NCBI RefSeq assembly: GCF_041381155.1
Contig: NC_091142.1
Span: 21,166,362-21,230,361, forward strand
Length of the DNA: 64,000 nt
From: Argopecten irradians
Taxonomy: Eukaryota; Mollusca; Bivalvia; Pectinida; Pectinidae
Reading direction: 5' to 3'
A model generated the notes under the pieces. That model was not told the DNA's origin and ran no database searches. It saw only the letters and a list, made by a program, of their open reading frames with translations. Below, piece by piece: positions 38,601 through 50,958 of the stretch (the first letter of the stretch is position 1; each line of letters opens with the position of its first letter). A program made the position numbers and the translations under genes.

Positions 38601-39270
38601 TTTTCCATTTGTGTCTTTTGTGCTGTAACTATATTGTAAAAGTTATTTAACATTGTATCCCGAAACGATTTTTCATAATCCGATAAAACTAAAATAAAAT
38701 ATTTCTTCTTTCTTGGATTCGAACTTGCATGTCTTGCTTGCGAAAAGCAAGTTTATTGTTAATATGCAATCCTACACAAATTAAGACATACATTTGATGG
38801 TTTATGTGGATAATATACAAAAATCATTTTTAGAATTGATCAACCCCTCCAAAAATCATATCCTCAATCAAATCTACATAAAAAGATTAATACATGTATA
38901 TTAGTTCCCGCATATTAACTCCAGTTACTAAAGTTTAGCTCCTTGCCCCTTGACATTTGGCATTTACACCTACTTGACCTCCAAAATTCGATTTTGATAT
39001 TTACAAATAAAATAATAATAAATTCTAGAATATATAGTTATTGACGCGAAATGAACAAGATTGACACCCTGTGTAAAAAAAACCAGCAACGATAACAACC
39101 AAATTATCCCAACAACAGACACTTCACAATATATTTGAAATTGATTTGGTTGGTTATAATATTGTAGAAAAGTCATGTTTTCTTAAATCATAAACAAAAA
39201 TGACAGTTTAGTAACTACAATAAAGAAGTGTAAATCTAAATATGTAACAGTTTGATCAAGCCCACCGTAC
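35672..39270. other. First intron of the micro-exon gene, no other gene seen
   Basis: The 3.6 kb between candidate exons 1 and 2 holds AT-rich sequence, short TA and GT runs (about 36,315 and 38,354) and no supportable coding region. Confidence 0.4.
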
Positions 39271-39287
39271 CTGTTGTTGTCATCCAT
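39271..39287 (-). CDS. Micro-exon gene: candidate first coding exon (MDDNN + split codon)
   Basis: The reading is ATG GAT GAC AAC AAC AG followed by donor GTACGG. The ATG context AACATGG has A at -3 and G at +4, a good animal start context. The exon ends in phase 2, and the next exon found (35,598-35,671) begins with the single base needed to complete the Arg codon. That phase match is the main support. A 17-nt exon could be a chance match. Confidence 0.45.
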
Positions 39288-40110
39288 GTTACACAACTAT
39301 TAACTTCCTGGTCAAATTAGATATGTGATTATACATTTATGATAAACAGTCGACATATGTACTGTTATAGTTGACCTTTCATAATTCTGAACATAAGAAC
39401 ATGTAAATGTTTTATATCAAGCGCAAACGAATTAACAAATTCATGTACTAATTAAAATCAAAAATATGCACAAGGAACATATTATATATAAACCATAATG
39501 TATGTAGAGTACATAAGCCTTTATATGCTCACATAGAAACATATAAGTCAGAAGTGCGAAAATAGTTTTGAAATATGACGGTCGCCATTTAATTATTTAT
39601 CAAATTATGAATCTCTTTATTTTCGAAATAGTAATTAATATATTCCAAATTCATTCTGGTTTGTCCACTAAACAAAAGTATTCCAAATATGTAATTGATT
39701 TCAGTTTTTTCAGTTCTCTCTCTCTCTTGAGATTAATGATGTGCTTTCACTTATGATTTTAGTCAGTATGTATGAAGTTTTTAAATATGTTGAATGTTGT
39801 CTTTTAAATGAAAAATAATGTAAAGTTTATCACATAATTTGTATTATGTGAGAACGCTGATAAAACTAAAACAACATGAAAAGAAAATCTCGCAACTTTT
39901 TTTAAAACTGTTTTTTCTCGACAAACAAATTCTGCCAAAATGTGTCTCAGTTATTTATGGCCACATACACAAATCTGCATTTGATGTTATACATTGTAAT
40001 ATAACAATTTAAAATAAAACCATTATGAAATAAGGAAGGGAAAGGGAGGTAAATCGTACAGAAATTTTGAAACAGACGTAAAACAAACCTTTTCAACTTT
40101 AGCATTAAAC
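39288..40110. promoter_or_regulatory. Intergenic stretch: 5' flank of the micro-exon gene, 3' flank of the SLC6 gene
   Basis: It lies between the ATG exon at 39,287 and a minus-strand AATAAA at 40,111-40,116. The promoter of the micro-exon gene is expected here, but I see no convincing TATA or initiator. A short CT run lies at about 39,716-39,726. Confidence 0.3.
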
Positions 40111-40116
40111 TTTATT
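40111..40116 (-). terminator. Candidate polyadenylation signal AATAAA of the SLC6 gene
   Basis: The plus strand reads tttatt, minus AATAAA, about 400 bases after the stop codon in exon 14. It is a common hexamer in AT-rich DNA, so support is modest. Confidence 0.35.
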
Positions 40117-40517
40117 TTAATAATATACGAAATTCAAATTACAATATGGAAATGTAGTAAATGTCAAAAATATGAAAGTTATAGGTGCCATAATTTGGCG
40201 AACATTCTGACATGTAGATTTATTGAAAACCACTAAGTGAATTAAGATGTGAAAATCATTCAAATGGACAAACCTATAAATATTAAAAACTCTGCTTAAT
40301 TCATTACTATGAAAATCACGGTACCGATAACTTTAATAATCATAATCACATCAACAAATTGATATATAAATTTGGTCATGCATATCTCCTTCAAAAACAA
40401 ACTAAATGAAATACAGCAGAAACATAAAACAAAACAAAGAAAAACTTCAAACATAAGAAGAACATGATTGCATTTCTTTGCATCCGGCACTTCCTTCCTT
40501 AGAACACAAGACACAAT

Positions 40518-40709
40518 TCACATTGCATCATTTGGCTTAGAATCATTTTCAGTTGCTATATGTAAAGAAGTACTGTCCCGATTTCCGTAGAAGTTGAACA
40601 AGATTAACTCTCGGAAAGACAAACTGCGGTCAGTTTTGAGCAGTGGTATGGTGACGTCACGGCAGGCGGGTCCCCATTCTGTTGTTGGAGTGGTGGAGAT
40701 CCTTAGGCG
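40518..40709 (-). CDS. SLC6 exon 14: C-terminal tail
   Basis: The exon is 192 nt including TGA, acceptor gttataaatag, phase 0. It encodes RLRISTTPTTEWGPACRDV and continues to ...ENDSKPNDAM. The WGPA element after a basic stretch is typical of SLC6 C-tails. It is single copy, downstream of cassette A, and no equivalent follows exon 13B. Confidence 0.85.
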   Translation of the reverse strand, partial: RLRISTTPTTEWGPACRDVTIPLLKTDRSLSFRELILFNFYGNRDSTSLHIATENDSKPNDAM

Positions 40710-41290
40710 CTATTTATAACATTCAAATTCAAATGCATACGTTAATGATTGAGTAACTATTTTATTCAAGCCAAATAAAAATGTGAACTCGCTAGATTTA
40801 TTACCTCGAGCACTCGACAAAACATATATTGTAATCATGTTGAGCCCTGGAGATACTGTATAACATGAAACAATCGTGGGCACTTTCTTTCGTTGGTTGG
40901 AACTTTCGAGGGTAAAATATTTGTGTTTAGCAGATGGAGCAAATTTTTCTATTCATGGCTACATAGCAACAATGAAAACAACATCGAAGATTTCATGTGA
41001 AAAATAATAGGTCCAGCGCTTGGGATGTCACAGAACAAGAGAAAAACATTGGCTACCTTCCTTGGATACGCACTGTCATATCTGGGGCATGTCTCAGACA
41101 CGATTTATAGAAAATGTTACTTCATTATAGTTTTTATACTCTCGAATGCATGCTTTTTACTTTGCATTGTCAACTTTAACTATAATCATATTGCGAATAA
41201 TCTAAATATAAATATATAAGTAATCAAGGTATTCTCATTGTCCATAGTAATTTAATACCTTAGCCATCACCATAATTGTTATTACTGTAC

Positions 41291-41458
41291 CTTTCTCAGA
41301 GATCCTTCCTGTGTAATGATAATCATGACCGCGTACAGGATGATGGGTACAACTGAGGTCAGAGAGAAGCACCATCCAATAGCCGTGGCGTAGGTAGGGT
41401 AAGTATAACTCCCCAGGGTTGGGGGTCGATAGGTGTACACGCTTACCACAAGTAGGAA
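41291..41458 (-). CDS. SLC6 exon 13A: TM12 (intact)
   Basis: The exon is 168 nt, phase 0-0, acceptor ttctttgctcag, donor AGAAAG|GTACAG. It encodes FLLVVSVYTYRPPTLGSYTY, then PTYATAIGWCFSLTSVVPII, then LYAVMIIITQEGSLRK. YPxxAxAIGW is the family TM12 motif. It joins exon 14 in phase. Confidence 0.9.
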
Positions 41459-41639
41459 CTGAGCAAAGAATTGACAAAACAAGTACAGTCTCATCTCTAA
41501 AGACCATCCAAATGACCCTTTATATAATAGTGGTCTTTATACACAGGTAAAATGTGTTTAAATTGACCATTGGGGTACTAAAGAAAGTGGTCTTATAAAA
41601 TAATTTCTATAGACAGATTTGGCGCCTCTGTGTTTTATC

Positions 41640-41865
41640 AGAAAGATTGGTTTTATTAGTTCAATGTCCTATTAACAGCCAGAGTCATGTAATATAAGGA
41701 CGTGCCATGTTTGTTGGTGGAGGAAAGCCGGAGTACCCGGAGAAAAACCACCGCCAGTACCTGGAAACTACCCCACGTGAGAACGCGCGACCCAGAGGTA
41801 GAGGGCTTGTAGTAATATGTCGAGACATCTTAACCGGCCAATGTAACCCCGTTTTATCAGAATAG
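41640..41865 (-). mobile_element. tRNA-derived SINE in intron 12A
   Basis: On the minus strand it starts with a degraded tRNA-like head (tggccggttaag as A box, gggtcgcgcgttctca in the B-box place). The core ccgggtactccggctttcct and ggcacgtcctta follow. The core matches a SINE type common in bivalves as I recall it. A truncated copy at the same place in cassette B shows that it predates the duplication. Confidence 0.65.
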
Positions 41866-42303
41866 GGAAGTCTTTCGTCAGAGATCATAATTGTTATATA
41901 TGTTTGCCAAAGATTCCAATTCTATTGTATGGGCAAATGTCTTCTTAAATCTTAACAAAATTGTATTATATTGATTCATTCCATATACTAGAATGTAATA
42001 TCACTTGAAAACCGTGTTGTGTTGCTAGTTGGACGCTGATGTGGCATTCTAAATAAAAGTATATACGTATGAGCAGGACTGCTTCACAAATATTGTCAGA
42101 TAACTGTGCATTAAACTTCGGATTCCGATTTCTCAAATAGAACTGCAGATTTAAATCAAAACGATTTTCAAAAGTTTTTTTCCTTTTGTAATTTATATGA
42201 CAACATGACTTAAATAAATGTTTGCGTAAAATTTGGAGGAATATCAATTTCAAATCGTATAAAACTGTATATATGAGGATATTTAAGACTACTGGGAACT
42301 CAC

Positions 42304-42404
42304 CAGTAGAAACATTGGCATAATGAAAGCACAGCTAAATCTGATGAGTGCTGGTAGAGGCCTTCCGAGCATCAGCTGTATATCTCTATCAATCTTGTCC
42401 CCAC
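42304..42404 (-). CDS. SLC6 exon 12A
   Basis: The exon is 101 nt and unchanged relative to 12B. Confidence 0.88.
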
Positions 42405-42669
42405 CTACAAAGCATTGACTGAATTGAATATCATCACAATATCATATGAATTTATATATTTAATGATTATCATAGTACGTGTATCACTTGCTATATTATG
42501 CTAAATGAATACTAGTTCGTTGGTTGTGTGAGTGAGAGAATCTCTGCAGAGTTTGTTTTACAGACAGCATTTCCTTTTAACAAACCATGTCAAGCTCAAA
42601 ACACACACTGCTCAACGGACAACGTAGTATACCAAAACATGTTAGTACTCTTATCAGTCGTATGACAGA

Positions 42670-44170
42670 AGACACCATACTGAATTATCACCATACTGAA
42701 TCATCACCATACTGAATCATCACCATGCTGAATCTTCACTGAATCATCACCATACCGAATCATCACCATACTGAATCATCACCATGCTGAATCTTCATCA
42801 TACTGAATCGCCACCATACTGAAATAATGGCTAAATCATCTATGAATCATCACTATGTTGAATCGTCACCATACTGAAACATTACCATATTAAATCATCT
42901 CTGAATCATCACCATGCTGAATTATCACTGATTCATCGCCATGCCGAATCATCACCATGTTGAATCATCACATTGCTGAATCATCACGATGCTGAATCAT
43001 CACCATGTTGAATCATCACATCACTGAATCATGACCATGCTGACCACGCCATACCGAATCATCACCATGCTGAATTATCACTGAATCATCACTAAATCAT
43101 CACCATGCTGAATCATCACTAAATCATCACCATGCTGAATCATCACTAAATCATCACATGCTGAATCATCACTGAATCATCACCATGCTGAATCATCACT
43201 AAATCATCACCATGCTGAATCATCACTGAATCATCACCATGCTGAATCATCACCATGTTGAATCATCACTGAATCATCACTAAATCATCACCATGCTGAA
43301 TCATCACTGAATCATCACCATGCTGAATCATCACTAAATCATCACCATACTGAATCATCACTGAATCATCACCATACTGAATCATCACTGAATCATCACC
43401 ATGCTGAATCATCACTGAATCATCACCATGCTGAATCATCACTGAATCATCACCATGCTGAATCATTACTGAATCATCATCATGCTGAATCATCAATGAA
43501 TCATCATTGAATCATCACGATGCTGAATCGTCACTGAATCATCACCATGCTGAATCGTCACTGAATCATTACGATGCTGAATCGTCACTGAATCATCATG
43601 ATGCTGAATCATCACTAAATCATCACTGAATCATCACCATGCTGAATCATCACTAAATCATCACCATGCTGAATCATCACTAAATCATCACTGAATCATC
43701 ACGATGCTGAATCGTCACTGAATCATCACCATGCTGAATCGTCACAGAATCATTACGATGCTGAATCGTCACTGAATCATCATGATGCTGAATCATCACT
43801 AAATCATCACCATGCTGAATCATCACTAAATCATCACCATGCTGAATCATCACTAAATCATCACCATGCTGAATCATCACTAAATCATCACCATGCTGAA
43901 TCATCACTGAATCATCACGATGCTGAATCGTCACTAAATCATCACCATGCTGAATCATCACTAAATCATCACCATGCTGAATCATCACTGAATCATCACG
44001 ATGCTGAATCGTCACTGAATCATCACCATGCTGAATCGTCACTGAATCATTACGATGCTGAATCGTCACTGAATCATCATGATGCTGAATTATTACTCTG
44101 CACCATGCTGAATCATCACTGATGAATTACCATACTGAATTTTCACTGTATCATCACCATACTTAGCCAT
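42670..44170. repeat. GAATCATCAC minisatellite in intron 11A (about 1.5 kb)
   Basis: Tandem units of the type ctgaatcatcaccatg and ctgaatcatcactaaatcat form higher-order blocks. The minus-strand ORFs reading MIQHGDDSV repeats are artefacts of a stop-free unit. Confidence 0.93.
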
Positions 44171-44269
44171 CACCATGTGCAAGATTATTTTGACAAAATA
44201 GATAAGATATCACACTGCAAAATATTTCTGTATTTTTTGCTACTTTTAGACTAGTATCTTTTAACATAC

Positions 44270-44369
44270 CATATATCCAAAAGAAAACGATAGATTCTCC
44301 TATACAGATCAGCATGATACATCAAGTACCGAGATACCAGTCTACCAGTTGGAACATGTAGACCCCAGC
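44270..44369 (-). pseudogene. SLC6 exon 11A: premature TGA in TM10
   Basis: The exon is 100 nt with intact splice sites. Codon 16, TGG (Trp) in 11B, is TGA here (44,322-44,324), and the next codon changes Ser to Cys. Ala14 is Gly. Inclusion would end the protein inside TM10. Confidence 0.9.
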
Positions 44370-44566
44370 CTGTAAAACGAAACGCAACAATGTAAATCAC
44401 GGGAAAAGTTTGCATTAAAGTTCAAAGTTGTATGTAAACCACTCCACCACCTTTCCTAACGTTATAAAAATGGCAAATGGTGATTCATCGCGTTTGAAAA
44501 ATTTGGACCGCACAATTTCGATATATGTATAATGACGTAGTTAGTTCAGCTATAAAAATAGCATAC

Positions 44567-44698
44567 CTTTGTAGCAAAAGGAATGCTCAGTAAGAGTGCA
44601 AGAACGCTAAACCCGCCTAGTAACCATGGACGTTTATTGTGTAGAAAGCTTGGAAAATTTTCCTCCAAGATTAGCATTACCGGTTCAGTTTCAATGGT
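44567..44698 (-). CDS. SLC6 exon 10A
   Basis: The exon is 132 nt and encodes the same 44 residues as 10B. Confidence 0.88.
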
Positions 44699-44913
44699 CT
44701 GCAACAGAAATACAAAGTGAATGATGAAATGAAGAAACCGACGAGTTATTGGCAACGCCGCGTCATATTAGACAAATGAGAAAGCTTCCCTTCAGCAGAT
44801 TTATAAGACAACAGCAAGGCTTTTCTTAAGTTCTAAAAAGATTTTTAAAAACAACGTTGATACCATGTTCTATGTCAAGCACTATAGAAGCCCAAAGTCT
44901 GGTAAAATCTTAC

Positions 44914-45029
44914 CATAGCATCAATGCCCGGTAAAAGAAGCGTGACAAAAAACAAAACGCACCAAACTTGTGGCAAGGGGAAATAACTCAACGCCTTTGG
45001 ATACGCAATGAACCCAATCGAAAATCCAC
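44914..45029 (-). CDS. SLC6 exon 9A
   Basis: The exon is 116 nt and unchanged relative to 9B. Confidence 0.88.
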
Positions 45030-45540
45030 CTATAATAATAAAATACAACAGTATTTATCTTACAGATTCATCAGTCTACGAAACATATAAGTATGTAAAC
45101 GTTTAAAACAAATACAATATACAAGTGCGAAACTGCATGATAAAATAGTGGATTGAACTTACAAATGTTAACAATATTTAGTTCATGTCGATTCCGCTAT
45201 ACGTGATGCTGACATTGACACGCATTCATTCACATGCACGGAATAGCATCCAACATTCCCTTCCCAGCCCAGTCATATAATACAGACAAGCATTACCTTA
45301 TGTCTTTTTATACGGGCGCTAAGCATGAACTTCAGATACACCCAAATGGTGATTTTTTTCTGTAGGACAGAATTTTTAACTATGATAAAAGGGTTTAGAA
45401 GATCCTTTTAATATTGACACAAACGAAGCGCATCGCATTTGTTATTTTTCAATCAACGATTTGGCGGTTTATTTTGGGAATACCAAGCTGTCCCAGCTGC
45501 AATCTCAAATTATTGTACAAAACACACAGTCAATACTTAC

Positions 45541-45665
45541 CTGATGTAACAGCGTCGGTGATTGGTACGTTGGCTTCTGACGCCATGACCCCTAACACGG
45601 AGAAGACAACCAGTCCATTCAGAAGGCCGTACAGTAAGGTCGCCACTGTCGTGGATACTGCCGCC
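45541..45665 (-). CDS. SLC6 exon 8A
   Basis: The exon is 125 nt and unchanged relative to 8B, with acceptor tcccaacag and donor GTAAGTA intact. Confidence 0.88.
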
Positions 45666-46137
45666 CTGTTGGGACACAGTTAAAACGTTCATTGAAATTT
45701 AGATAAAGTTATGGTCGTCGACATTGTTATCTTAATGGGCCTTGCGAATACATCACGCAATATTTACATTATTCTCCTCCTTGTTGATTTTGGTTTATGA
45801 ACGCCCTATTAACGGCTAGGTTTATTGAAGGTCGGTATCGTGTACATGCATTGTGTTGCAGGATACTGTCGTATGTTTTGTTGTGACTCTTTGTAACAGT
45901 GCAAGTCCTTTAAGTATCATCTGACTGAAGCATACATAAAGAACAAACACATCCAACCCGATCACATAATACCGACAACAGGACAACCAGACGACCCATT
46001 TCCCTTAAATCTGGGTCAGAATCTACCACTTTTATAACCTAGGTGTGTTGCATAGGGAACATCACCATCAGTCTCCCTCACAGGGGCGAATGATCAACCT
46101 GTTTTGTGATGTAAGTACATAAAATAACATTGACTAC

Positions 46138-46241
46138 CTCAGACAATTGGTCCGGAAGTGATTATGACATCCCATCATCATGAGTCCTCCCCAACCAGGT
46201 CCAAGGGTGTAAAATGTCATAAAGGCGGCTTCAATCCACAC
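46138..46241 (-). CDS. SLC6 exon 7A
   Basis: The exon is 104 nt and unchanged relative to 7B as far as I can see. Confidence 0.88.
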
Positions 46242-47213
46242 CTTTTATAACCCAAAGAGAAAAAATATTATTGTTGATAAATAGTACCTATTTAACCATT
46301 CATAAAGTTGGCGTCCGGGAGGTTCCCTAATGCATCATTGTGGCTTCAATTCTTCAAAATAGCATTAGTCTATATATGTGTATGATTAATGCATCAATTT
46401 TGAAAGATATAATGTTGCATACAATGTAAGAATGTTATGAATGTAATAAATGTATGTATATATTTATGAACCTATATCAATTGAATACGTTTAATTAATG
46501 GAATTTTGAAAAGGATGCTTTTTATATCATAAACCAGCAAATAATACTGCACGTTAGTAGGTTAGTGGTAAAGTGATACTTATATATGTATGCAAATACA
46601 TACTTATAGCATCAATAGATACGTGGGATGCTTTGACGCTATACCCACGGCATATCGTGATATTGGCAGTTACTGCATTAACGGATGCACTATATCCTTC
46701 AAAATGTTGAGCAGCATACACATGTACAGGCTAAATGTTATTTTGATATATCTATTAAGATACTTTATTGCATTAGGAAGTTTACCAGACCTTTGTATCA
46801 AAATTAATTCTAAAGTATATAATAAATGAGAAAATAAAATATTCTGGCAAATTTTAAGGGGCAAATAAATATAATTTCATATTTAGTTGAATAATTAATA
46901 AGTAACGATCGATCAATTACATTAGTATAATACTGCATAAGCGTTGAAAAAACGAATATTATATTTATAACTCAATTGCTTTGCACATCTTAAAAAGTAA
47001 TTATCTTCGGTGGTTGTCACTAGTAAGCGGAAGTGAAGTCACAGTTTTCTTCATCTTCGGTATCTTCAGATTATCAAAAGAGTTTATATTTAATAGGTGT
47101 ACGGTAACACCACAGTCTCAAACCCAAATCATTAATGTGTAAACTGCACGCTGGAGGTAGACAATCATTAAGGACTAGAAAAATCTCAAATGGTAATTTA
47201 AAATGATTTCTAC

Positions 47214-47343
47214 CTCGATGTTACCAAGTTTTGTAAAATCTGGCGTTATAAAGTACAGCATGCCTTCTGTGGCTCCTGGTAGGAAGAGCGCCCTGACCCA
47301 AATAAGGATTACCAGAACTACAGGCAAGATGGCGGTTACGTAC
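47214..47343 (-). pseudogene. SLC6 exon 6A: acceptor and first codons deleted
   Basis: Compared with 6B, nine bases are missing (B ctgtaggtgatgtacgta, A ctgtacgta). The AG acceptor and the first residues are gone. The donor and the rest (YVTAILPVVLVILIWVRALF) remain. The nearest internal AG (cctgtag) would start the exon out of frame. Confidence 0.88.
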
Positions 47344-47578
47344 AGCAGATAAAATGTCATAATAATATGTCAATATGGCGGTTACATAGACAATATTCAA
47401 AGCACCTTACACTGAAATTGCAGACTAATATGGCGATAATTTTCTATTAAGTCAATGCATCGAATGAAAGTTATGAACCGACATACACAGCTCAATATGA
47501 CACTCAAGTACACCAGGTAACACGTGCAGTAGATTATGTTACAATAATAAACAGGTATTTTTTCCATCTGTGATTTAC

Positions 47579-47711
47579 CTTTCCTAATGACTTAACACTT
47601 TTCACACAGGCCAGGAAGACGATCACACGGACAACAATGTAGTAGAGAATATACATTCCATTAACCTCCCCGATATCTTCTATCCCACTCGATCGACGTA
47701 GCACTTTCTTC
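47579..47711 (-). CDS. SLC6 exon 5A
   Basis: The exon is 133 nt, identical in coding sense to 5B, with splice sites intact. Confidence 0.88.
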
Positions 47712-50386
47712 CTATAATTGAAATACTGCAGTTAATGATTCATTCAAAAGAAGCCTTTCACTAAATCTTTATCGAGGTTTTATGACCATGCCTTCACAGC
47801 ATACGCATCTAAGATTAGCCACTAAGGTTTGATTGGCGTATTTTACGTCCTGATCACAGTCATTTAAGGACTGTCAGGTTTGATGTGATGTTGTAGGAAA
47901 ACTGAAGTATCAGGAGAAAAATTACGGACCAGCGACCTGTACCCAGTATCACAGGGACCTGGCACGATTTTTTGAAACTAACAGTATACATATACAAATT
48001 ATAGTATCAAGGGTTTGAACTAGGCGGTCGAGAAAAACGGACCTATTTTTTAAAACCGTGATCATACCTTAAAGAGAAATAATTTATCTTTCCATTGAGT
48101 GCTTGATGAACGAAATTGGCCAAGTATTGACGAAGTTATGGCTTGATATATCGGGATATTTACGAAAAATATGCTAGATAGACATTTCCCTGTCCGGTCG
48201 AAATGTCGTCTCGGCTCTAATGGGTACCTCAAAAACCAAGCCAAAATCACAAAATCTACGCTTGTGGTGGTAAACAGTACCCATAACTGTGTTCATCCAA
48301 AATCTCCTTTGGAGGTGTCATGACCCGTACTTTGTAGAAACTCTATTAAAACATCGTGTAGCTCACTTACTTTAACCGTCACCGCCATGTTCATTTTTCT
48401 CTCGGAACGCTTCTCGACTTTACATATCGTGACTACATTATGCAAATTATGTAATGTTGTGCTTTTGGGTAAACTCGAGAAGCCAGTATCTGCACCAATA
48501 TGGGTTAGAAATGTTCTCCGGAAAACGTTCAGATTACCACGCATATATGTAATGAAAATATCGGTTTCTCGTTTTTCTCAGTAATAAATCCAATCATCCT
48601 TCAAGACAAGCATTTGGTTGAGGCGGGCAAATCTCAACAGTCATAATACTTTGTCTGGAACCCTCCTGTAGCTGAGAGGTTTATATGTGCACAATGAATG
48701 TATGTCTTTGTATATTAAGAAATAATGTGAAGGAAGTTTAAAGTATATATAGTTGTGTGTTGAATGGGTTTCCTTTTGTGTGATGATGCTTAATGTTATA
48801 TATTTACAGTCAGTGGTGAATTGATAGTATAAACCCCGTTGATTTCAACCAAAGGCTACTCAACTTTATTTCTCGATAGATTGAGTATGTCACGCGCAAT
48901 TTGGAGCCAAGCGGATGAATTTATTATGGTCCAAATCAGAAACTTTTGGTGTTTTCAGGACCGAACGTACGTTCGATGAACATGTACATGTATCAAAATA
49001 GGTTTTAGAACACATATACATATACGTGTGTAAATACAAATGTAGAAAAGCTACATTGTTTATGTTACTACCGTACCTCTTTGAGCAATGCTTCCGTGCG
49101 TATGATAAATAAACAATGTTGTACAATGTACAATTTTGCACATTCCGATGACGTCACAATGTTTACATGTTGTGTGTCGGTGAGGCTGTGTTGTTCGCTA
49201 CAATATGTAGATCTACATCCTATTTGTATTTTTAACATCTTTGGTTGTACGCAATTGGATAAGATATGTCAGGACAACATCAGTCTTTGAGTTGCATAAG
49301 TTTAACCAAAACGACCTAGCACGATAATGCATTTTTGTTTGCCTCGGGGGACAGACAAGTCCGGCGAGAGTAGGCCTTACAACACAATGTACGTTTGGGT
49401 GTTTCGAAATATCAATGAAACAGAATCCTACAATTATAGCTTTACAATACTTGTAATAGATATCTCTAATATTTATTGAAGTGATTGAAACAACAATATC
49501 AATATAAGCTACCATTTTGAGAGCGGTAAACTTTTACCTAGTGGGCCTACCTGTGTTTGTACATGTTTCCTCGAAACGACGTCCGATACATTTGAAAATC
49601 TCCAAAATCCGGAAATAATGACATGGAACTATGTAAACATCCGTGTATTCAAGTAATTTCAAACGTGAACTGATAATTTAGTAGAACTCAAGTGATCACA
49701 AAATTGAAGAAACTCTATGTTTGTCACACCTCCTTGACACAGGCAGTTTGAATCGGACGACGCGTCACAACTACGTTAAATATCCTGCCACGTTATGAAT
49801 TGTGTAAGCGTGTGTAATCATACGAAGTAAAAGATTAAAACCAAAGTGCTTTGCACTATGGTGTTTTTAACAACAGATATATAAAACGATTTATAGTTTC
49901 ATACCGGAAAAACTCCAGATAAATGCTTCATCAGACGGAACTCATTTTATTTGTATGTTCATTGATAAATTGGCGGGAATTTCCGCCACTTCGAGTGGCT
50001 GTTCCAAATACCTGTCGGACCTAAACGATATAATTCAATTTTAGTCTTATAAATGCCATAAACACTATCAAGGGTAAATTTTGAGCTATGAAAATAATAG
50101 TTAAGACTGTAAATATAAGGATTAAAGGTCTCTTTCTGGTGGTTCTATCGAAGGATAAAGTTGAGTAGGGTATCGATATTTGTTTCATGGACATCGATAG
50201 CGGTCCATTCCAAATATCGATACCCTACTCAACTTTATCCTTCGATAGAACCACCAGAAAGAGACATTAATCCTTAAATAATACACTATGACGTTTTGAA
50301 TAAAATTTCATTTTGAACGAAAAAAAAGGAGAAAGGAAACCTTTTCGCGGTGTAAACCAAATAAAAAACCATATCATTTGACTTAC
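47712..50386. other. SLC6 intron 4A (and equivalent 57,330-59,790 in B)
   Basis: The intron holds several short ORFs conserved between cassettes simply because the copies are young. I see no domain in them and do not call genes. Cassette B differs by small indels. Confidence 0.5.
50119..50273. repeat. Long hairpin in intron 4A, about 62-bp arms
   Basis: Arms ggattaa...gtctctttctggtggttcta...tatcgatattt are near-perfect inverses around a loop of about 27 nt. In cassette B the site reads caaggggacattaatcc, so the left arm, loop and most of the right arm are absent. Confidence 0.9.
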
Positions 50387-50436
50387 ATCCAGAATTCTTC
50401 TATAGCCGATACTGGTGAAGAAGTAATTAGTGTGAC
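50387..50436 (-). CDS. SLC6 exon 4A
   Basis: The exon is 50 nt, with silent differences from 4B only, and splice sites intact. Confidence 0.85.
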
Positions 50437-50728
50437 CTTAAAAAAAGAGGTGAAATACAACGTAAGTCTAGGGAAAAACGACAACTACTTATCTATTACC
50501 GTTCACAAGATGCTGTCGTGTACTTTAACGTAATATATAGTCAAAGGTAATTTAAAAAACATTAATACAAGCTGTTGCCTTATTATCATATAACTCAGGT
50601 TTTTTTTCAATTGAACTTTTTAATTAAAAATAAGAACATAACGACCTGTTAAGTAGTTTCAAATTTGAGACCATAATATCTCATAACGAATGCATGATTG
50701 TGATCTATGATGTACTTATTTCAAATAC

Positions 50729-50958
50729 GTTTTTAGAAAGTGGATTTCCCGTGGACGAGCTATGCGATGAAATATTCCGGTTGTTGGGACTTTGGTGAAA
50801 TCCTGTGTTGCAATTCTCCGTGTTCCAGGTGTTGTTGCAGCTGGTCCAAGGAAGCTCGGCTTGGAAGGAATTCACTAGGTACTCGATGATCCAGGATCGC
50901 ATCGCAGTGTCATACACCAAACTCACACCGTTGATGATGAGTACAGCTAAACCAAAAC
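50729..50958 (-). CDS. SLC6 exon 3A
   Basis: The exon is 230 nt with the same splice sites as 3B. It differs in protein by at least Asn for Ile after WNTENC. It could accept exon 2 directly (phase 1). Confidence 0.85.

Larger units (their letters stand above)
2200..39287 (-). other. Unrecognised multi-micro-exon gene (gene-level entry)
   Basis: I do not recognise this gene. A chain of short minus-strand exons can be read with GT donors, AG acceptors and compatible phases: 39,271-39,287, 35,598-35,671, 35,121-35,186, 34,623-34,688, 32,581-32,646, 24,630-24,680, 20,114-20,167, up to nine 42-nt exons at 7,805-14,629, then 5,546-5,596, 4,519-4,599 and 2,200-2,247. Exon 1 ends in phase 2 and exon 2 accepts it. 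All later exons are phase 1-1. The predicted product begins MDDNNR with no signal peptide, is rich in Asp, Glu, Asn and Lys, has three related 22-residue units and then a possible coiled coil. A cytoplasmic or nuclear disordered/coiled-coil protein is my inference. The 3' end is not seen and may lie before the window. The architecture resembles micro-exon genes of schistosomes, but I see no sequence relationship. The exons could belong to more than one gene. Confidence 0.5.

Noticed and set aside
41685-41888. 67-codon minus-strand ORF
   Set aside because: It lies wholly in the tRNA-derived SINE.
43266-44069. Long minus-strand ORFs reading MIQHGDDSV-type repeats
   Set aside because: They lie in an intronic minisatellite whose unit simply lacks stops in that frame. 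The cassette B array does not keep the frame.
48062-48544. Short minus-strand ORFs conserved between cassettes A and B in SLC6 intron 4
   Set aside because: Conservation is explained by the recent duplication. There is a stop between the pieces and a one-base difference in B, and no domain is recognised.
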